DNA of 64,000 nt from the NCBI RefSeq assembly GCF_010183535.1, contig NC_071333.1, forward strand, positions 12,894,587 through 12,958,586. Reading direction: 5' to 3'. The notes under the pieces are model-generated. The model saw only the letters and a list, made by a program, of their open reading frames with translations, ran no database searches and was not told the DNA's origin. Shown one piece after another: positions 24,411-36,779 of the stretch. Origin of the DNA: Caenorhabditis remanei. Its lineage: Eukaryota; Nematoda; Chromadorea; Rhabditida; Rhabditidae. The translations under genes were made by a program, and so were the position numbers. How positions within the stretch are numbered: position 1 is the stretch's first letter; every line of letters starts with the position of its first letter.

Positions 24411-27255
24411 ATGTCACGTAACGACAGACCGGTCCCGCCAGAGGATCCATCCAAAATACCACTCGTTCCGGATCATTTGTAAGTTGAAAATTGTGTTGAA
24501 TCTGCATGTACGATCTCCATGCCAAATTAGAAACTAAGATTTTCGGGTGGACAAATTATCAAAAACAACATTTTTCAGCGCCAACGGCTGGTCTGAGGAA
24601 CTCATGGAGGAAGCGGTTGACGGATTCGTAATCATCAGCAAATGGTGTGTGCACAACAATATCGATGCTCCAAGGCGTTTGTCCAGCTATGCCAAACCTC
24701 TCTACCCAGAAAGTATTCCTCGCTTCAAATCTCTCAATGATTTTCACGAATATACACGTAGCGCCACTGTCAAAAGAAAGGTGAGATTAGGCAGCTACTT
24801 ACAGGGTTTTCAAATTATTTTTCAGTTGGTCTTGGAGCAGGCGAGATTCATCAGTGAAAAGTACGTTGAGAGACGTACAATGTTGTCGAAGAACATCTCG
24901 CGTATCACAGCAAATCTTTGGAGTGTGGTTCCGGAAAGAGAAAAACGTGTGGAGTATGCAAACTATGTGAACTTTATGATGACATACAAGGAGATGTACT
25001 ATTGGATTGGAACTGTGATGGAGAGCGAATTCAACAATGGTCTTCGCTCCTTTGCCTCGTGTGAAGTGATCGACGCTTTTTATGATTACTATCCTACTGT
25101 ACGTTCATGCTCCAACAGCAAAGTTGTGGACATCACCAACTTCACGTTCTTGCTCTACATTCGTGATAGGATCACTACCTCTCTTCGTGATCACTATCGC
25201 ATCCTGTTGCCAATGCTTCGCAGAGAGAAAGTCATTGAATATGACTCGAGAAATTTTGAGAAGTACCAACCGTTCGACTACGAATGGCTCGCAGGATCTG
25301 TTGTTTCTGGAGAGTGAGTGACAAACCAAAAATATAATGCATTACAGATGGTAAACATTTGAACAATTTCAATTTTCCAGATATGAGCTAGCATTCGCAA
25401 AGTTTATCACAATTGCTCGTATGAATCAACTGGAGATGTCGATCACTCGCGCTTCAATTGTAGCCGCAGAGCAAGAGAAAGAACTCAACTTCCTTTGGAA
25501 CCCGAAGACTCCATTCCCAAGAACTCCAACTGACGCAAAATGGGTTGCAGAAAGTCTCCAAGTTACTGAGAGAAGACTTCGTCAAGATTTCGTTCGTTGC
25601 CACAAGGTTATTAAAACCGATGGCAACGAAAATGACGACAACGTTGTTTACGTGACAAGTCTTGAACAATTCAATGACTTCTGTGGAGCTGTTCGAGTCA
25701 AGAAACGTAAAGTGATGAACACCCTGTTCCGCGCTCACAAGAACCAGCTGAAGCAGAAGTTCAGAGTGATTGGCCTTCTCGCTACATTGGATGGATTGTT
25801 GCTCATTCTTCAGAAAGTTTTTGGCTTGTATGCAGACAAAGAGAAAGGTCTTTACGGCGAAGCCATTCCTCAAATTGTGAGTGATAATGTCACACTTTTA
25901 TAGCTTCATCATAAAAACAATTCCAGGTGCTCAAGGCTGCTGTTGACGTCTTCAAATTGACCACTGAGGAACGCTGCTACCGTGATACTCTGGACTCAGA
26001 AATCGCTCACGCATTGGAGACGCTACGTGAGCAAATTCATATTGCGGTCAAGAAGTTCTACACAACACAAGAAATGATCTGCGAGAAGCACTATACCACC
26101 GTGGTACCGGAGGGACCAGCAAGCTACCAAAGTTTCATCATGGATATTTCTTCCGATCAATTCCCACCAGCTATTGCAAAGGAAGCGGAAACCATGATGT
26201 GGCACTTGCGAGAGCAGCAGAAGGAGAGATTCCGTTTGAACAGGCAACTTCTCTACGCCAGACACGCTCCGGAAGTGTGGCCGGCGGATGAGTAAGTTAA
26301 TATTTTTAGATTATCCTGAAACAATAAGATCTAATTCATACTTTCCAGAGGAATCGCGTTCTTCCGTAGCAACTCATGTACCGGCACCTCATCATTCTTT
26401 TCCAACTTGCCATCCTTTGTGAACTCTGCTTGTATTGATCAATTGAACGATGTTGCCGACAATGCCCTCGGAGAAGTCACACCGGCAAAAGCCTGCGGAG
26501 ATACCCTCTTTAAAGAACTTCATATGATGATGGCTTGCGCCGAAAGGGCTCCAACTTCGTATGATGTTTGTAGTGCATTCCATGCAGAATTAAAGGAAGA
26601 ACTTGGAGATCAACAACGTGTCTGCGGTTACACTGCAGACATTTTGGCTACTATCTTGTCTCGTATTGTGAACACGGAACTCGAAATTTCTAATGCAAGA
26701 AATGTATATGAAAGTGGTCCAAGTGTACTATCGTCTAGTCTCGCATTGCTCATGGCTGGAAAGTTTGTTAGAACCTACCTGGATTATGTTTGCAGCAACT
26801 CTAAAACCACACTACGCCGCTCTTCTGAAGTTTGTTGTTCTCAACGCCCAAGAATACCAGCACCAACAGTGGAAGATGAACCAATTATGAGATTCTATCA
26901 AAACGGCGTTGAAATCGAACCTCCGATTTATGAGAGCGAATCTGACTACGCAACTGACGAGGGACCAGATCCACGCATGGAGAGAGAAACTGATGAGGAA
27001 TTGGAAGACGAGGAAGAGGAGCAAGGAGAGGAACAACAACGTGGGCGCAGGTTCGATGTTAACGATGCTGCTAATATTGCTCTCCTTCTCAATACTCTTG
27101 TGGACTCTAACGTCCTCTATTTCCAGCCAGAAGAACAATTAGCAGAAATTCCGGATGAAGTGATCGACGGTTTCCTCTCCCATCTTCATTCAGTTCATCT
27201 CTACGACGACGTCGATATGACCGACCCAATTTTTGACTTTGATGTCGACGAGTGA
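24411..27255 (+). CDS. Unrecognised nematode protein, tandem paralogue 2
   Basis: Six exons, 24411-24478, 24579-24780, 24826-25313, 25381-25876, 25927-26291 and 26349-27255, give 841 residues. It is a diverged copy of the preceding gene. The motifs YxPxDYEWLxGSV, LLILQK...DKxKGLYGEAIP and the 365-nt exon are shared, and the lengths of the exon before it are 496 and 499 nt. It differs at the C-terminus, where the basic tail is replaced by a very acidic stretch (about residues 745-775, rich in Glu/Asp/Gln) followed by a further 80 residues. No signal peptide, membrane span or enzyme motif is visible. The second intron (24781-24825, 45 nt) is in frame and stop-free. The opposite charge of the two C-termini suggests the copies have specialised, which is inference. 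Confidence 0.9.
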
Positions 27256-28298
27256 TTCAATTTTTTGCTTTGTTCATTTTTCTTCGTTCATTGTGCTATT
27301 TTTGATATATTCCAATAATCCAGCTTCTCACTTTTACTCTTGCTATTCATTGCTTTTTCCAGTTAATCCTATATTGTCATGCTTTTTTATTTTATCTTAA
27401 TTTTTTCATTGTATTGTTTTTATTGCCATTTAATTGTCTATTTTATATAATTTGTCTATTTTATTTAGCCTTTCCTATCTACCAATCTATCTTACCCCAA
27501 CTAATGATCCAATGCCCATATTTTTATTTTTGCCAAAGATTGTCTAACTATTATTCTAACCCTTATTTTTTGTATTTTCCGGTTCCAGATTTCTTAAAGC
27601 CAAAGGTGACTTTCCTTGTTCCATTTTCCATTTCACATTTCCCGCTTTTCATTCTTCACATTTCATGACTTGATTCATGGTCAGTTTTTCATTTTCCATT
27701 TTTCGAAATTCCATATTTTTCTTTGAATTCCTTTGATTTTTTTCCAAACATTTCTGCTTTGTATTCACTATCGTTCCCTTTCCGTTTTCCTAATTTCATC
27801 CCAGTTCTGCATGCTTATTGATCCGATTTATTTTTACTGAAACTTGAAAATTGCTTCTTGAATAAAGTTCATATATCGAAATGTATATTATCTTTTTAGA
27901 TTGAACCAGTAAAATATAATTCAAGTGGAAATCTCTGGAAAAAAACCTCGGCTCTTGTTGATTTGTGACTTTTATGGTTTGTGCAAAATTCGACAGAACA
28001 ACAGCCATTCAAAAGAAGTCTGCAGACCTATAAAAAATGTTTGAAACTTGAAAATCCTATTATAGTTGTGATCATTAATGAAGACACCAGTTTCAGGTCT
28101 AACCCATGATATCAACGTTGTGTTTATTTGCTTGTTCTCAATCAACAACATGCTGGGCGGACGGTAATTTGGAGCCAAATACCAACTGACTGATAAGATA
28201 CGACGCTCAATATGGGGCTCTTTTTCTTTCCATCTGCCAGTTAGTTCATTTTTGTCTACTATTTTGTTTAACTCTCTTATTGATTTTTTTCTTTCAGA
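27256..28298. other. Intergenic, pyrimidine-rich
   Basis: About 600 bp directly after the stop is strongly T/C-rich on the plus strand and probably contains the 3' UTR; no RNA gene is visible. The last 15 bases before 28298 are a strong acceptor (TTTTTTCTTTCAG) for the next gene. Confidence 0.5.
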
Positions 28299-29808
28299 AT
28301 GAGATCGTTCTCAATTGTTCTACTTCTTCTCTTCGCGATTTCTACTGTTTCTTCAGTACGATACTATTCCCTCGCGGATACCTTCCAGTCAGTGATTGAC
28401 ACTGAGAAAGCTCTGGAAGAGGAATTGAGAGTGAATTTCGAAAATGCAAGAGCTGCCAGAGACAAGTATCGACAGGAAGCTCAGAAGAAACTGAATGAAA
28501 CTTTGAGCGCTGTTTCGGATGCTGTTAAACAGAAAGCCGAAGAGCTTGAAAAAGAGAAACAAGAAAAGGCGGAAGCTAAGAAAGCTGAGGCTGAGGCAGC
28601 AATCCAGAAATGGAAGGAAGTTTCCCAAGAAGTCGGAGAATTCGTTCAAAACTTGAAAGAAAAGAAGGAAGCCAAGGAACAAGAGAAACAAGAGGTATTT
28701 AGAAGTAACTCACGTGCCAAAGTTCATAGTTTCATTCCAGAAAATCGATAACTTTGTGAAAAGTGTTACTGATAAGATTAAACAAAAAAGAGACGAAAAG
28801 GAGAAACAACGGGAACAAGAAATTGAGGTAAAACACTTTCTTGAAACGAATTTTTATTTCATATTTTGTTTTTAGCAATGGAAACAGTCAGCTGAGAAGC
28901 TCCAGCAACAAAGAGAAGAACTTCAACAACAAATCAATGCGGCTAAGGAAAAACTTGATGAGCGCAGAAAACAAAAATTGGAGGATTTGAAGAATGAGTT
29001 GGCTCAAGTCAAGGATTTGGTTACTGCTGAAGTGAAACGTCGTGTCGATGAGAAAAACCAACGTATCGCTGAACAGAAGGAAAATCAAAAGGTGCTGCAG
29101 CAAGAAATCTACGTAAGTTCTGCACCAGCTATCTCAAAAAAATAAGTTGTGTTCTAGGAGAAGTTCACTGAGCTCAAGCAACAACGTGACACTGTCGGCG
29201 AACAGGCTAACACCTACCAACAGAAGAAAGACGAGCTCACTGACCTTATCCAGGTACTCAATCTCAATTCAAAAAATTAGTTTTGTCAATGTACTATGTT
29301 TCAGAATATGATTTCGCAAGGTGTGAAGAATAAGATCGAGAACGAAGTATCAGATAAAGTTCGTGCCCAACTTGACAAAGAAGCGTTGAAGGAGGTGTTG
29401 AATGAGAAGAAAGCGGAAGTCCCTGTAGTAGTTGCGGATGCTCCTGGAAGTCCACCAAATCTCAATGAGATTCCAGTAGATATTGCTCCAAAAGCTACTA
29501 TTCTTGACGAGTGAGTATTAGTATACAGTTTTATTTCAGTAATCACTGCTTTTTTTTCCAGGATCACCGGAAAAGCTGCCTGGGAAACCGTCACTTGGGT
29601 TCTCCTTGCTCTTTGCATCCTTCTGTCTGTTGCTCTCATCATCATGATTGTCTACCAAGTGAAACAACGAAACCAATACGAACGTCTTGATGGAAACGAT
29701 CATATCCACAACCCAACGTACAATGAGAGAGCCCCACTTCTTCCTCCGCCAGCAACCCCAACGACTGCTCCACCACTTCACCCTGCTAAAGAGGAACAAC
29801 AATTTTAA
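28299..29808 (+). CDS. Single-pass membrane protein with long extracellular coiled coil
   Basis: Six exons, 28299-28694, 28741-28827, 28876-29112, 29158-29253, 29305-29510 and 29562-29808, give 422 residues. A signal peptide (about residues 1-19) is followed by some 300 residues dominated by Glu, Lys, Gln and Ala in heptad-like order, a long coiled coil. A hydrophobic span (about 349-372, WVLLALCILLSVALIIMIV) follows. The C-terminal tail of about 50 residues faces the cytoplasm and contains NPTY, a possible endocytic or PTB-domain signal, and a Pro-rich end. This is a type I layout. I do not recognise a named family; a role in adhesion, matrix or organelle spacing would be guesswork. An SL1-like acceptor lies one base before the ATG and an AATAAA at 29879. 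Confidence 0.9.
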
Positions 29809-32800
29809 TTTTGATGTTAATAACATGTGATTATACCATTCCATTGTTTGCATACTGTTTTTGAGCATTTGCTAATCGAATAAACTTTGAAATTTGAACT
29901 TTTGTCAAAACAACTCTGTATCATGTGGATTGGTGGCATACCACTGAAAACATCAGAGCGCACATTAATAAATTATTTTTGTGACAGATTTCACAAACTG
30001 CAGGCAAAAATATTAGCTACCGTTGGCACAAGTTTGAAATTTGCTGTGACAACTTAAAATGCCTTATTGTTTTTCAAGACAGCATTATGACAAATTATTT
30101 CATTTGTACTTTTAAGATATTATTAGCTGCTCATTGAAACTTCCAATAAACATGATCTTTTGAAAACATAATTGTCATTGTTGTATTGTTTCAGCTTGTA
30201 CTTTCTGATTTATGCTGACGCAATTTGTTATCATAGTCATCAGTGAGCAGTTTTCTCGCATGTGATCTGTCAGAATAAGTAGTCATAACAATGCTCACTA
30301 CAAACTAGACCAGATCATAGACACTTCCATATAATCAGTTATGACTTGTGTCTGATCAATTGAATTGTTATGTTGCACGTTTGTATGAATTTTCCTTGTC
30401 TGTATAAAAACCCTGGTCTAGTCAGTTCTGGGGATGAAGAACCCTGGAAGTAGTTTGTTCCGTTTTATGACTCCTTGACATGGAACGGAATTTGAATTAA
30501 ATTGACAAGGTCGAAATCGTTCGCAATCACATCAGATTACGAAATGGTGTTTTCAATCGTAGACAAAAAAAGCAGTTCCAATTACTCTACTATTTCTGTT
30601 ACTCCTACAACTACTCGTCAAACAAATAGTTTTTCTACATGAGAAACATAAATTCGGAACGACTTCTGTGGCCTTGTTTCTTCCATTTTTCTTTCATTTG
30701 AGTACGGTGAATCTATCGGTATCAGTCTTATTTGACGGCCACCGCTGTCGTTTTTCTTCTTCTTGTGTGTTGGGTGTCGGCAGGAAACCTCGAAAAACTA
30801 TCAAAAAGTCAACACGGAAGACATGACATTCTTTTCATTAGTAAACTTCAGTTTCCTTTGTCCAAGTAAATGAAGTAGTGAGTGACCAAACCTCGCGTCA
30901 TACTATGGGGTAGTAGACAGAAACGTAGATTTTTGATTTATTTGAAACGAATCAGATCACAACGAAACACACGAAGAAAAAGTTGGTTAATTCTTATTCT
31001 AGAATCTGAAGGTAACCTTGAGAAATGATTGAAACCGTCATTATGGGTGGCAGATATTGTACGGGAAGAATGCAATAAGAAGGAAGTTGACCGTTTTCTT
31101 CTTGCTTGTGATAATCAACGTAAAATATCAAGGCAATATCGGTATAATGTGACGTAATTGGATGATCTGATTTGCAGAATAAACATTTTCCAAACGGAGA
31201 GATATGCGTTCCCAATTTGATAGGATAAGTGGGAAAAACGAGTGTGGTTACGTAATTCAGTTCCTGGTGTTTAGTTGAGAAAGAGGATTTCAGACAGGAA
31301 GCGGATAAACAATCTGAACATGTTATTTTTTGATTAATATTTTCAAAACGGTAGAATATTTCTATTTGCTACATTTCAAACTCTTGTCTAATGAAAAACC
31401 AGTAAGGGGTGTTTTCTAACTATTCACATTTATCAACTTCGCACTTAGTACATTGTACTTATTTTCATACTTTCTGACCCTGTCTACCGAACCCAACCCA
31501 AACCCAATCACAGATAACAAAACTTGAATTTCATTCTGCCAATGTTGTTTGAGAAAAAATTGGAAGAATCCCATAAATACAGACTATCTGCCATTCATCA
31601 AATACAATGGAATAACCCGAATTATTTATGCAATCTTACATTAATCACCAAAATAATCACACATTTGAACGAACATTCATTCGATTCACACACAAGTTCT
31701 TGCGACAATGTTGTTGCTACCCGATTTTTGATGGCGACTCGGACCTAATGGCCCATTAATTGGTTTGTATTGTTGTTTCATTGTCAAAAAAGTCTGTACA
31801 GGTCTGGACAGAAGACGCGTGGGAAACGATTGGAACTGATGGGTTGATGGGGTGATTGTTCCACACATTCAGATGAGAAAAAAGTTGAGATAATGAATTA
31901 TTCATGATTTTTCAAAAGTCTCACTATAATTGTGAAATGTAGAAAGGGACTCTCTGGGATAACTAGTTTCAATCTGAACAACACGAAGATTAATGTCAGA
32001 TTTGAAGCAAGGACTTTACTCATTTTCTGCCCAAGAATGCTAACCTTGAGACAAAGCATGATGAATGTGAATTCCCAGTGTAAAACGATATCCCACTGTG
32101 TTTTCAATTTAGTTTTGCAATAAAAAAAACCAAAAAAAAACGACAAGGTTCCTGCAAAAGTGTATCCAAATATTCGTTTCAAATGTATGCAAATGAGCTG
32201 TAAGACCAAAGAATGTGAACAGAACAGGATCGTTGGCCGCGTTACTTTTTTATAGATTCATCGAATTCTTTGCTTTTGTTTTTTAAGTTGATTGTTGTTT
32301 TTGTTGCCCCCCTGTTTATTTACAGACAAAATACCATAGTTGTAAGAATCAGATACGGATGTTAAATTGAAACAACCCCACATCAAAATGTCTTTTTTAT
32401 CTTTTCTTTTCTGTCTTCAAATGGCCAGTTGACCAACCTTGGTACCAATTACATCAAAGCTAGTAGTACGGGTGGTGGCCGGCTACTGCCCATATAAAAA
32501 AAGTAAACATGATTACGGCCAATGATGACCTTGGGAGATAGTAAATGAAAAAAGAAATGAACAAAATTTTGAATTTGACAAGTAGAGGTACAAACGCAAG
32601 CTATGGGATACAAGCAAGTTGTAAATCAGATAACGACCAGTTTTTTTGGATTGGTATGATGGAATGACCGTTCTTGTTAGTTCTCGTTTGACTAAAACAC
32701 CAAAGAGTTTTTTTCAGATGTCTGCAAATGGGCCCAAAATGTTACACTCTTTGTCCAAAAATACACTGAATAACACTATTCCAGATATTTTCAATTTCAT

Positions 32801-34464
32801 CAATCATCCATGTGACCGCAACATTTACGAATCAAAACGAAAATGTATTCAACAAGTGAAAACTCTTTTTTAGCCAATGGCAAAAAGAAACCGCACGGAC
32901 TTTTTCCTTCTGCTTTCTGCTTCCTTTTCCTCATTTTTCTTCCCTTGTTTCCTTATTCGGGTACATGAGCGTCCTTTTTCCTCCATTTTTTGCCTCCTCC
33001 ACCTTTCACAAAATGATAATTAGACGTCAAACGGCACTACCACCAGGCAACCCAAAAAAAACTGTGTAAGAAACGGGCTTTTGTGTGATGAGTCGAGTGG
33101 CATCAGAGGGAAACGGAAAACAATAAAGAAGCCCTCTGTAGGCGCTTTTTCTTTTGAATATTCGACCTTTCGCAGATTTTGTGATTTATCGTTTTCCACT
33201 TTTGAGGTTGTATTACAACAGTTTTTGTGGCTTCTCATCTCCCCCTTGTTGCACTTCGGACGAATGATGGGGAAGCGGAAGAAATTTGAATGTTAAAGAG
33301 AATAAATTTATGCAAGAACACTGTGAAGCATGCAACAATGCAGGAAGCATCGAAAGTATTATACCATCACGGAACACTTTTTCTCATATCAGATGACGTT
33401 GATCGCGTTATTGTATAATTTTTTGAGACGCCGAGTGTTTTCACTTGACGGATAGGAAGAACAAAAAAGCGAACACCCGTAGAATCCATTTCTGGTAGCA
33501 GAATCGTTGAAAGAACAGAAAGAAGACGAAAATCTGTTAATCCCTAATCGAATGAGTGTTCGTTCGCACATTCAGCCAAGAACCAAAACCGAAACCTTTT
33601 TGAATCCGGTCGTCTCGGAAATCTGTTGGTGGTGAGGATGTCTTATTAAATTAAAGCTTGAGACGAGGCAAAAGTCTTGTCCTTACTTTCTCCTAAAATG
33701 TTACGTGCCGTCCCGACAGACAAAAGACTGAAGCACTGCTGGATGGCATCTGATGTTCACGGCTAATTTGTGTAGGTTTGCGACAATGCATCCAGACGTT
33801 TCCCAATCTCTAGATGGCAGAAAATACCAAATGTTGAAATTGTGGCAAGACGCCAGATATTTCTCATCCGGAATTTTTTTTCGGGATTTTCCTGTTAAAA
33901 AACTAATTGAAAAATGAAGGTGTAATTTGAACTGAACATTTGAATTGCAAATTAAATTAGAAAAGAAAGGAAAGAAGAATGAGTCAATCCAAGTTTCAGT
34001 AAACTTGGCACACCCAGTGACAATGAATACAGTACACTCTTAACTGTCATTGTCAATGAGAAACAATCAGAATGTGACAGAAGACAGAAGAATTCACTAT
34101 TTTGGATTTCTTGATTTCAGATCTCCGTGATAAATAATTACGGTGGTGGTTTCAATTACCGGTTCCGGGTTCATCGTCGTTTACTATCTAGTCATCCAAC
34201 CACTTGATACTTTGCAAGAATGAAAAGAAGATACGCGAAACCGTAGGTCGTTGATAACGATAACCAAAATCGGTGGACATCAGCGGGTGGCCAGAAAAAC
34301 GATGAAAGAGCATCAGGAGATGAGAAGAGAAAAACGATTCTGAAACGGCGTCACGACCTTGGCATGCCAGTCTCGCTTCTTCCTCTTTGCTATTTCGTAG
34401 CTAGCCTGTCCGCCGTCTCTGTTCGATGTACACACCCACGGCGCCTCTCACCTTTGCCAGATCG
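29809..34464. other. Intergenic region before the collagen gene
   Basis: No supported protein gene. It contains the 3' UTR signal of the upstream gene, a TATA box with flanking inverted repeats at 30.24-30.41 kb (listed separately) and otherwise AT-rich DNA. Confidence 0.5.
30242..30410 (+). promoter_or_regulatory. TATA box with upstream interlocking inverted repeats, no known gene downstream
   Basis: TATAAAAA lies at 30403-30410. Upstream, AGTGAGCA (30242-30249) is inverted at 30292-30299, GTCATAAC (30282-30289) at 30338-30345, and GATC-AGACAC (30313-30324) at 30348-30357. Open frames downstream are very short. It may drive a noncoding transcript or be chance; the next plus-strand gene has its own TATA box 4 kb away. 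Confidence 0.35.
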
Positions 34465-34488
34465 CCCGCCTACCTGCAGTATAAAAGG
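34465..34488 (+). promoter_or_regulatory. Collagen core promoter (CCCGCCTACC box and TATA box)
   Basis: TATAAAAGG at 34480-34488, preceded by CCCGCCTACC at 34465-34474. A donor at about 34540 (GTAAGC) and acceptor at about 34594 (TTTTTTCAG) suggest a spliced 5' leader; a further acceptor (ATTCCAG) abuts the ATG. Confidence 0.7.
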
Positions 34489-34709
34489 CAGGAATGAAGG
34501 GCAGAAAGCAGGTGGGCAATCTCATCAAACCAAATACGGTAAGCATTCTTTTCCTATCTCTTACTTGTCTTTACACCCCTTGACTTTTTTCAGGGGTAGC
34601 ATCCACATTCCTGGTATTCATTAGTTACCTAGCCATATATTTTTGAGATATAAGCCCGTAGTTTTATTCACTTCTTTTGCATTCTTATTTCATCAGTTTC
34701 TGATTCCAG

Positions 34710-35618
34710 ATGTCTGACGAGAAACAACTCGAAATCGAGGCTAGCTCTCTCCGCCGTGTGGCTCTCGTTGGAGTCGCCGTCTCCTTCACCGCCACATTGG
34801 TGTGCGTCATTGCCGCTCCAATGCTCTACAACTACATGCAACATATGCAATCCGTTATGCAATCCGAGGTTGATTTCTGCCGTTCCCGATCTGGAAACAT
34901 CTGGAGAGAGGTGACCCGTACCCAAGTTCTCGCTAAGGTTTCTGGAGGAGCTGTCCGTTCCCGCCGTCAAGCTGGATACGAGAGCGCAGGAGTTGAGGGA
35001 TCTTCCTTCAGCGGACACCAAGGAGGATGCTGCGGATGCGGAGTTTCTGCTGCTGGACCACCAGGACAACCAGGACCAGACGGAGAAGATGGATCTGATG
35101 GACAACCAGGAGCCCCAGGAAATGACGGACCAGACGGACCAGCCGCCACCCCAGCCCCACACCACGAGTTCTGCTTCGACTGTCCAGCCGGACCAGCCGG
35201 ACCAGCAGGACCAGCCGGACCAAAGGGACCAAACGGAAACCCAGGATCCGATGGACAACCAGGAGCCCCAGGAAACAACGGAAACGCTGGAGGACCAGGA
35301 GCCCCAGGACAAGCTGGACAAGACGGACACCCAGGAAACGCCGGAGCTCCAGGAGCCCCAGGAAAGGTTGTCGAGGTTCCAGGCCCAGCCGGAGCCCCAG
35401 GAGCCCCAGGACCAGACGGACCAGCTGGACCAGCCGGATCCCCAGGAGCCCCAGGAAACCCAGGATCCCAAGGACCACAAGGACCAGCCGGAGACAACGG
35501 ATCTGCTGGAGCCCCAGGACAGCCAGGAGCCAACGGAGACAATGGAGCCGATGGAGAGACCGGAGCCCCAGGAGGTTGCGACCACTGCCCACCACCAAGA
35601 ACCGCCCCAGGATATTAA
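34710..35618 (+). CDS. col-166: Cuticle collagen
   Basis: A one-exon gene of 302 residues. It has the nematode cuticle collagen N-terminal domain with a membrane-anchor segment (about 17-40), then the RSRR furin-type site (83-86) used to release the collagen. A Cys cluster lies at 107, 108 and 110, followed by Gly-X-Y blocks interrupted around 144-158 (with Cys 155 and 158) and a short tail with Cys 290 and 293. The Cys pattern places it among the group-1-like cuticle collagens, which are secreted by the hypodermis and cross-linked in the extracellular cuticle. Codon use is extremely biased (CCA, GGA, GCC), typical of high expression. The large antisense frames here are shadows of the Gly-X-Y repeat. 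The col-166 symbol rests on recalled position next to lev-9 and mom-1, not on alignment. Confidence 0.95.
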   Translation: MSDEKQLEIEASSLRRVALVGVAVSFTATLVCVIAAPMLYNYMQHMQSVMQSEVDFCRSRSGNIWREVTRTQVLAKVSGGAVRSRRQAGYESAGVEGSSFSGHQGGCCGCGVSAAGPPGQPGPDGEDGSDGQPGAPGNDGPDGPAATPAPHHEFCFDCPAGPAGPAGPAGPKGPNGNPGSDGQPGAPGNNGNAGGPGAPGQAGQDGHPGNAGAPGAPGKVVEVPGPAGAPGAPGPDGPAGPAGSPGAPGNPGSQGPQGPAGDNGSAGAPGQPGANGDNGADGETGAPGGCDHCPPPRTAPGY

Positions 35619-36779
35619 TTTCTTTATTATCCATTGTATTATTTCAGCTTGCGCTTGTAGCAAGTTTTTTCATACGGATAAAATTGCCTAAAAATAAAAA
35701 AATTGAACTTAAAACTGTGTTCTCTCGTTTTTGATCACGAAAATCATCCAGAAATTTGGCATATGCATTCAAAATTGCTAAGTTTCATGTGAATAGTCAT
35801 CTGAATTTAAAATTCAGATTCAAATATAGATGTTTCAGGTCTCAACAATACTTAACACAAGAAACCGGAACCATCAAAAACGTAGTTTTTTGAAATGCTT
35901 ACGTCACGCCACATTCATGGTTTCATGTCTTTTTCAATTTGCATTTTCTCATTTCTTTTTTTCCGCTGAATAGTATCAACATCAACAATCTTGATACATG
36001 CCAAAGATAGATGGTATGACCTTTTCTTGGTAAACAAAAGTTGACAGTCGGAATGGAATTCTAAGTGTGAACCAGTAGTTGAAATAGCTAAAGTGGAAGA
36101 AAGAGGAATGCCATCAGTGAAAGTAGCACTTTAAAGTGAGGTTAGCGGTCTCTGCATAATCGTATTTTCTATTTTGAGACAAGCTGACTATGAGAAAAAA
36201 GAATAGAACATTATTCAGTGATTCATCATCTTGTCGCTTCTCAATTTTCATAGATAGCAGAAAGGGACAACTACTTTTAAAAATGGCTATAATGTATACT
36301 GGATGTCATGATGGAAAGTATGCTACATTCTTGTTCGTTTCTACAAGTTCTCTTTTAACTTTTCCGATTCGAAACTATCACCACCGACAGTTTTCCATTG
36401 TGGTAAGATCCAGTTTTGGATACGAACCAATTCATTGGACGAAATGATATTTATCTCCTTTTTGTTATTGAATCCTTACGCAATGCCCGTTTCGTTTCGG
36501 CCGCCAAAAAATTTTCCCTTCTTCTTCTTCTCCTCCAACGGGTCCGGGTTCATATGGATGAGAAAAAGTGGGAATAGAGAAATGTTGAAACCCGAACATG
36601 ATTAGCATCTATTTGCATACACGCACTTCACCCAATTCCTCAAAAAAGCAGATTTATTCAGACGGATTCATAAATGAATCTTCATTCCATTCCATAGACG
36701 ACAACCAAATTGAAAATTATGTTGCTTGACACAGTATGGGTAGGGGGGAATGGAATTTTTATAAATTAGTCAGCCAATT
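35619..36779. other. Convergent intergenic region
   Basis: Collagen 3' UTR (AATAAA near 35692) on the left and the end of the minus-strand CCP block on the right. An open frame at 36190-36447 has no coding character. No RNA gene is seen. Confidence 0.55.

Noticed and set aside
34668..35663. Long open frames antisense to, and out of frame with, the collagen (331, 232, 208 and 191 codons)
   Set aside because: They are produced by the Gly-X-Y codon repeat of the collagen and have low-complexity Trp/Ser or Gln/Glu/Pro content with no gene signals.
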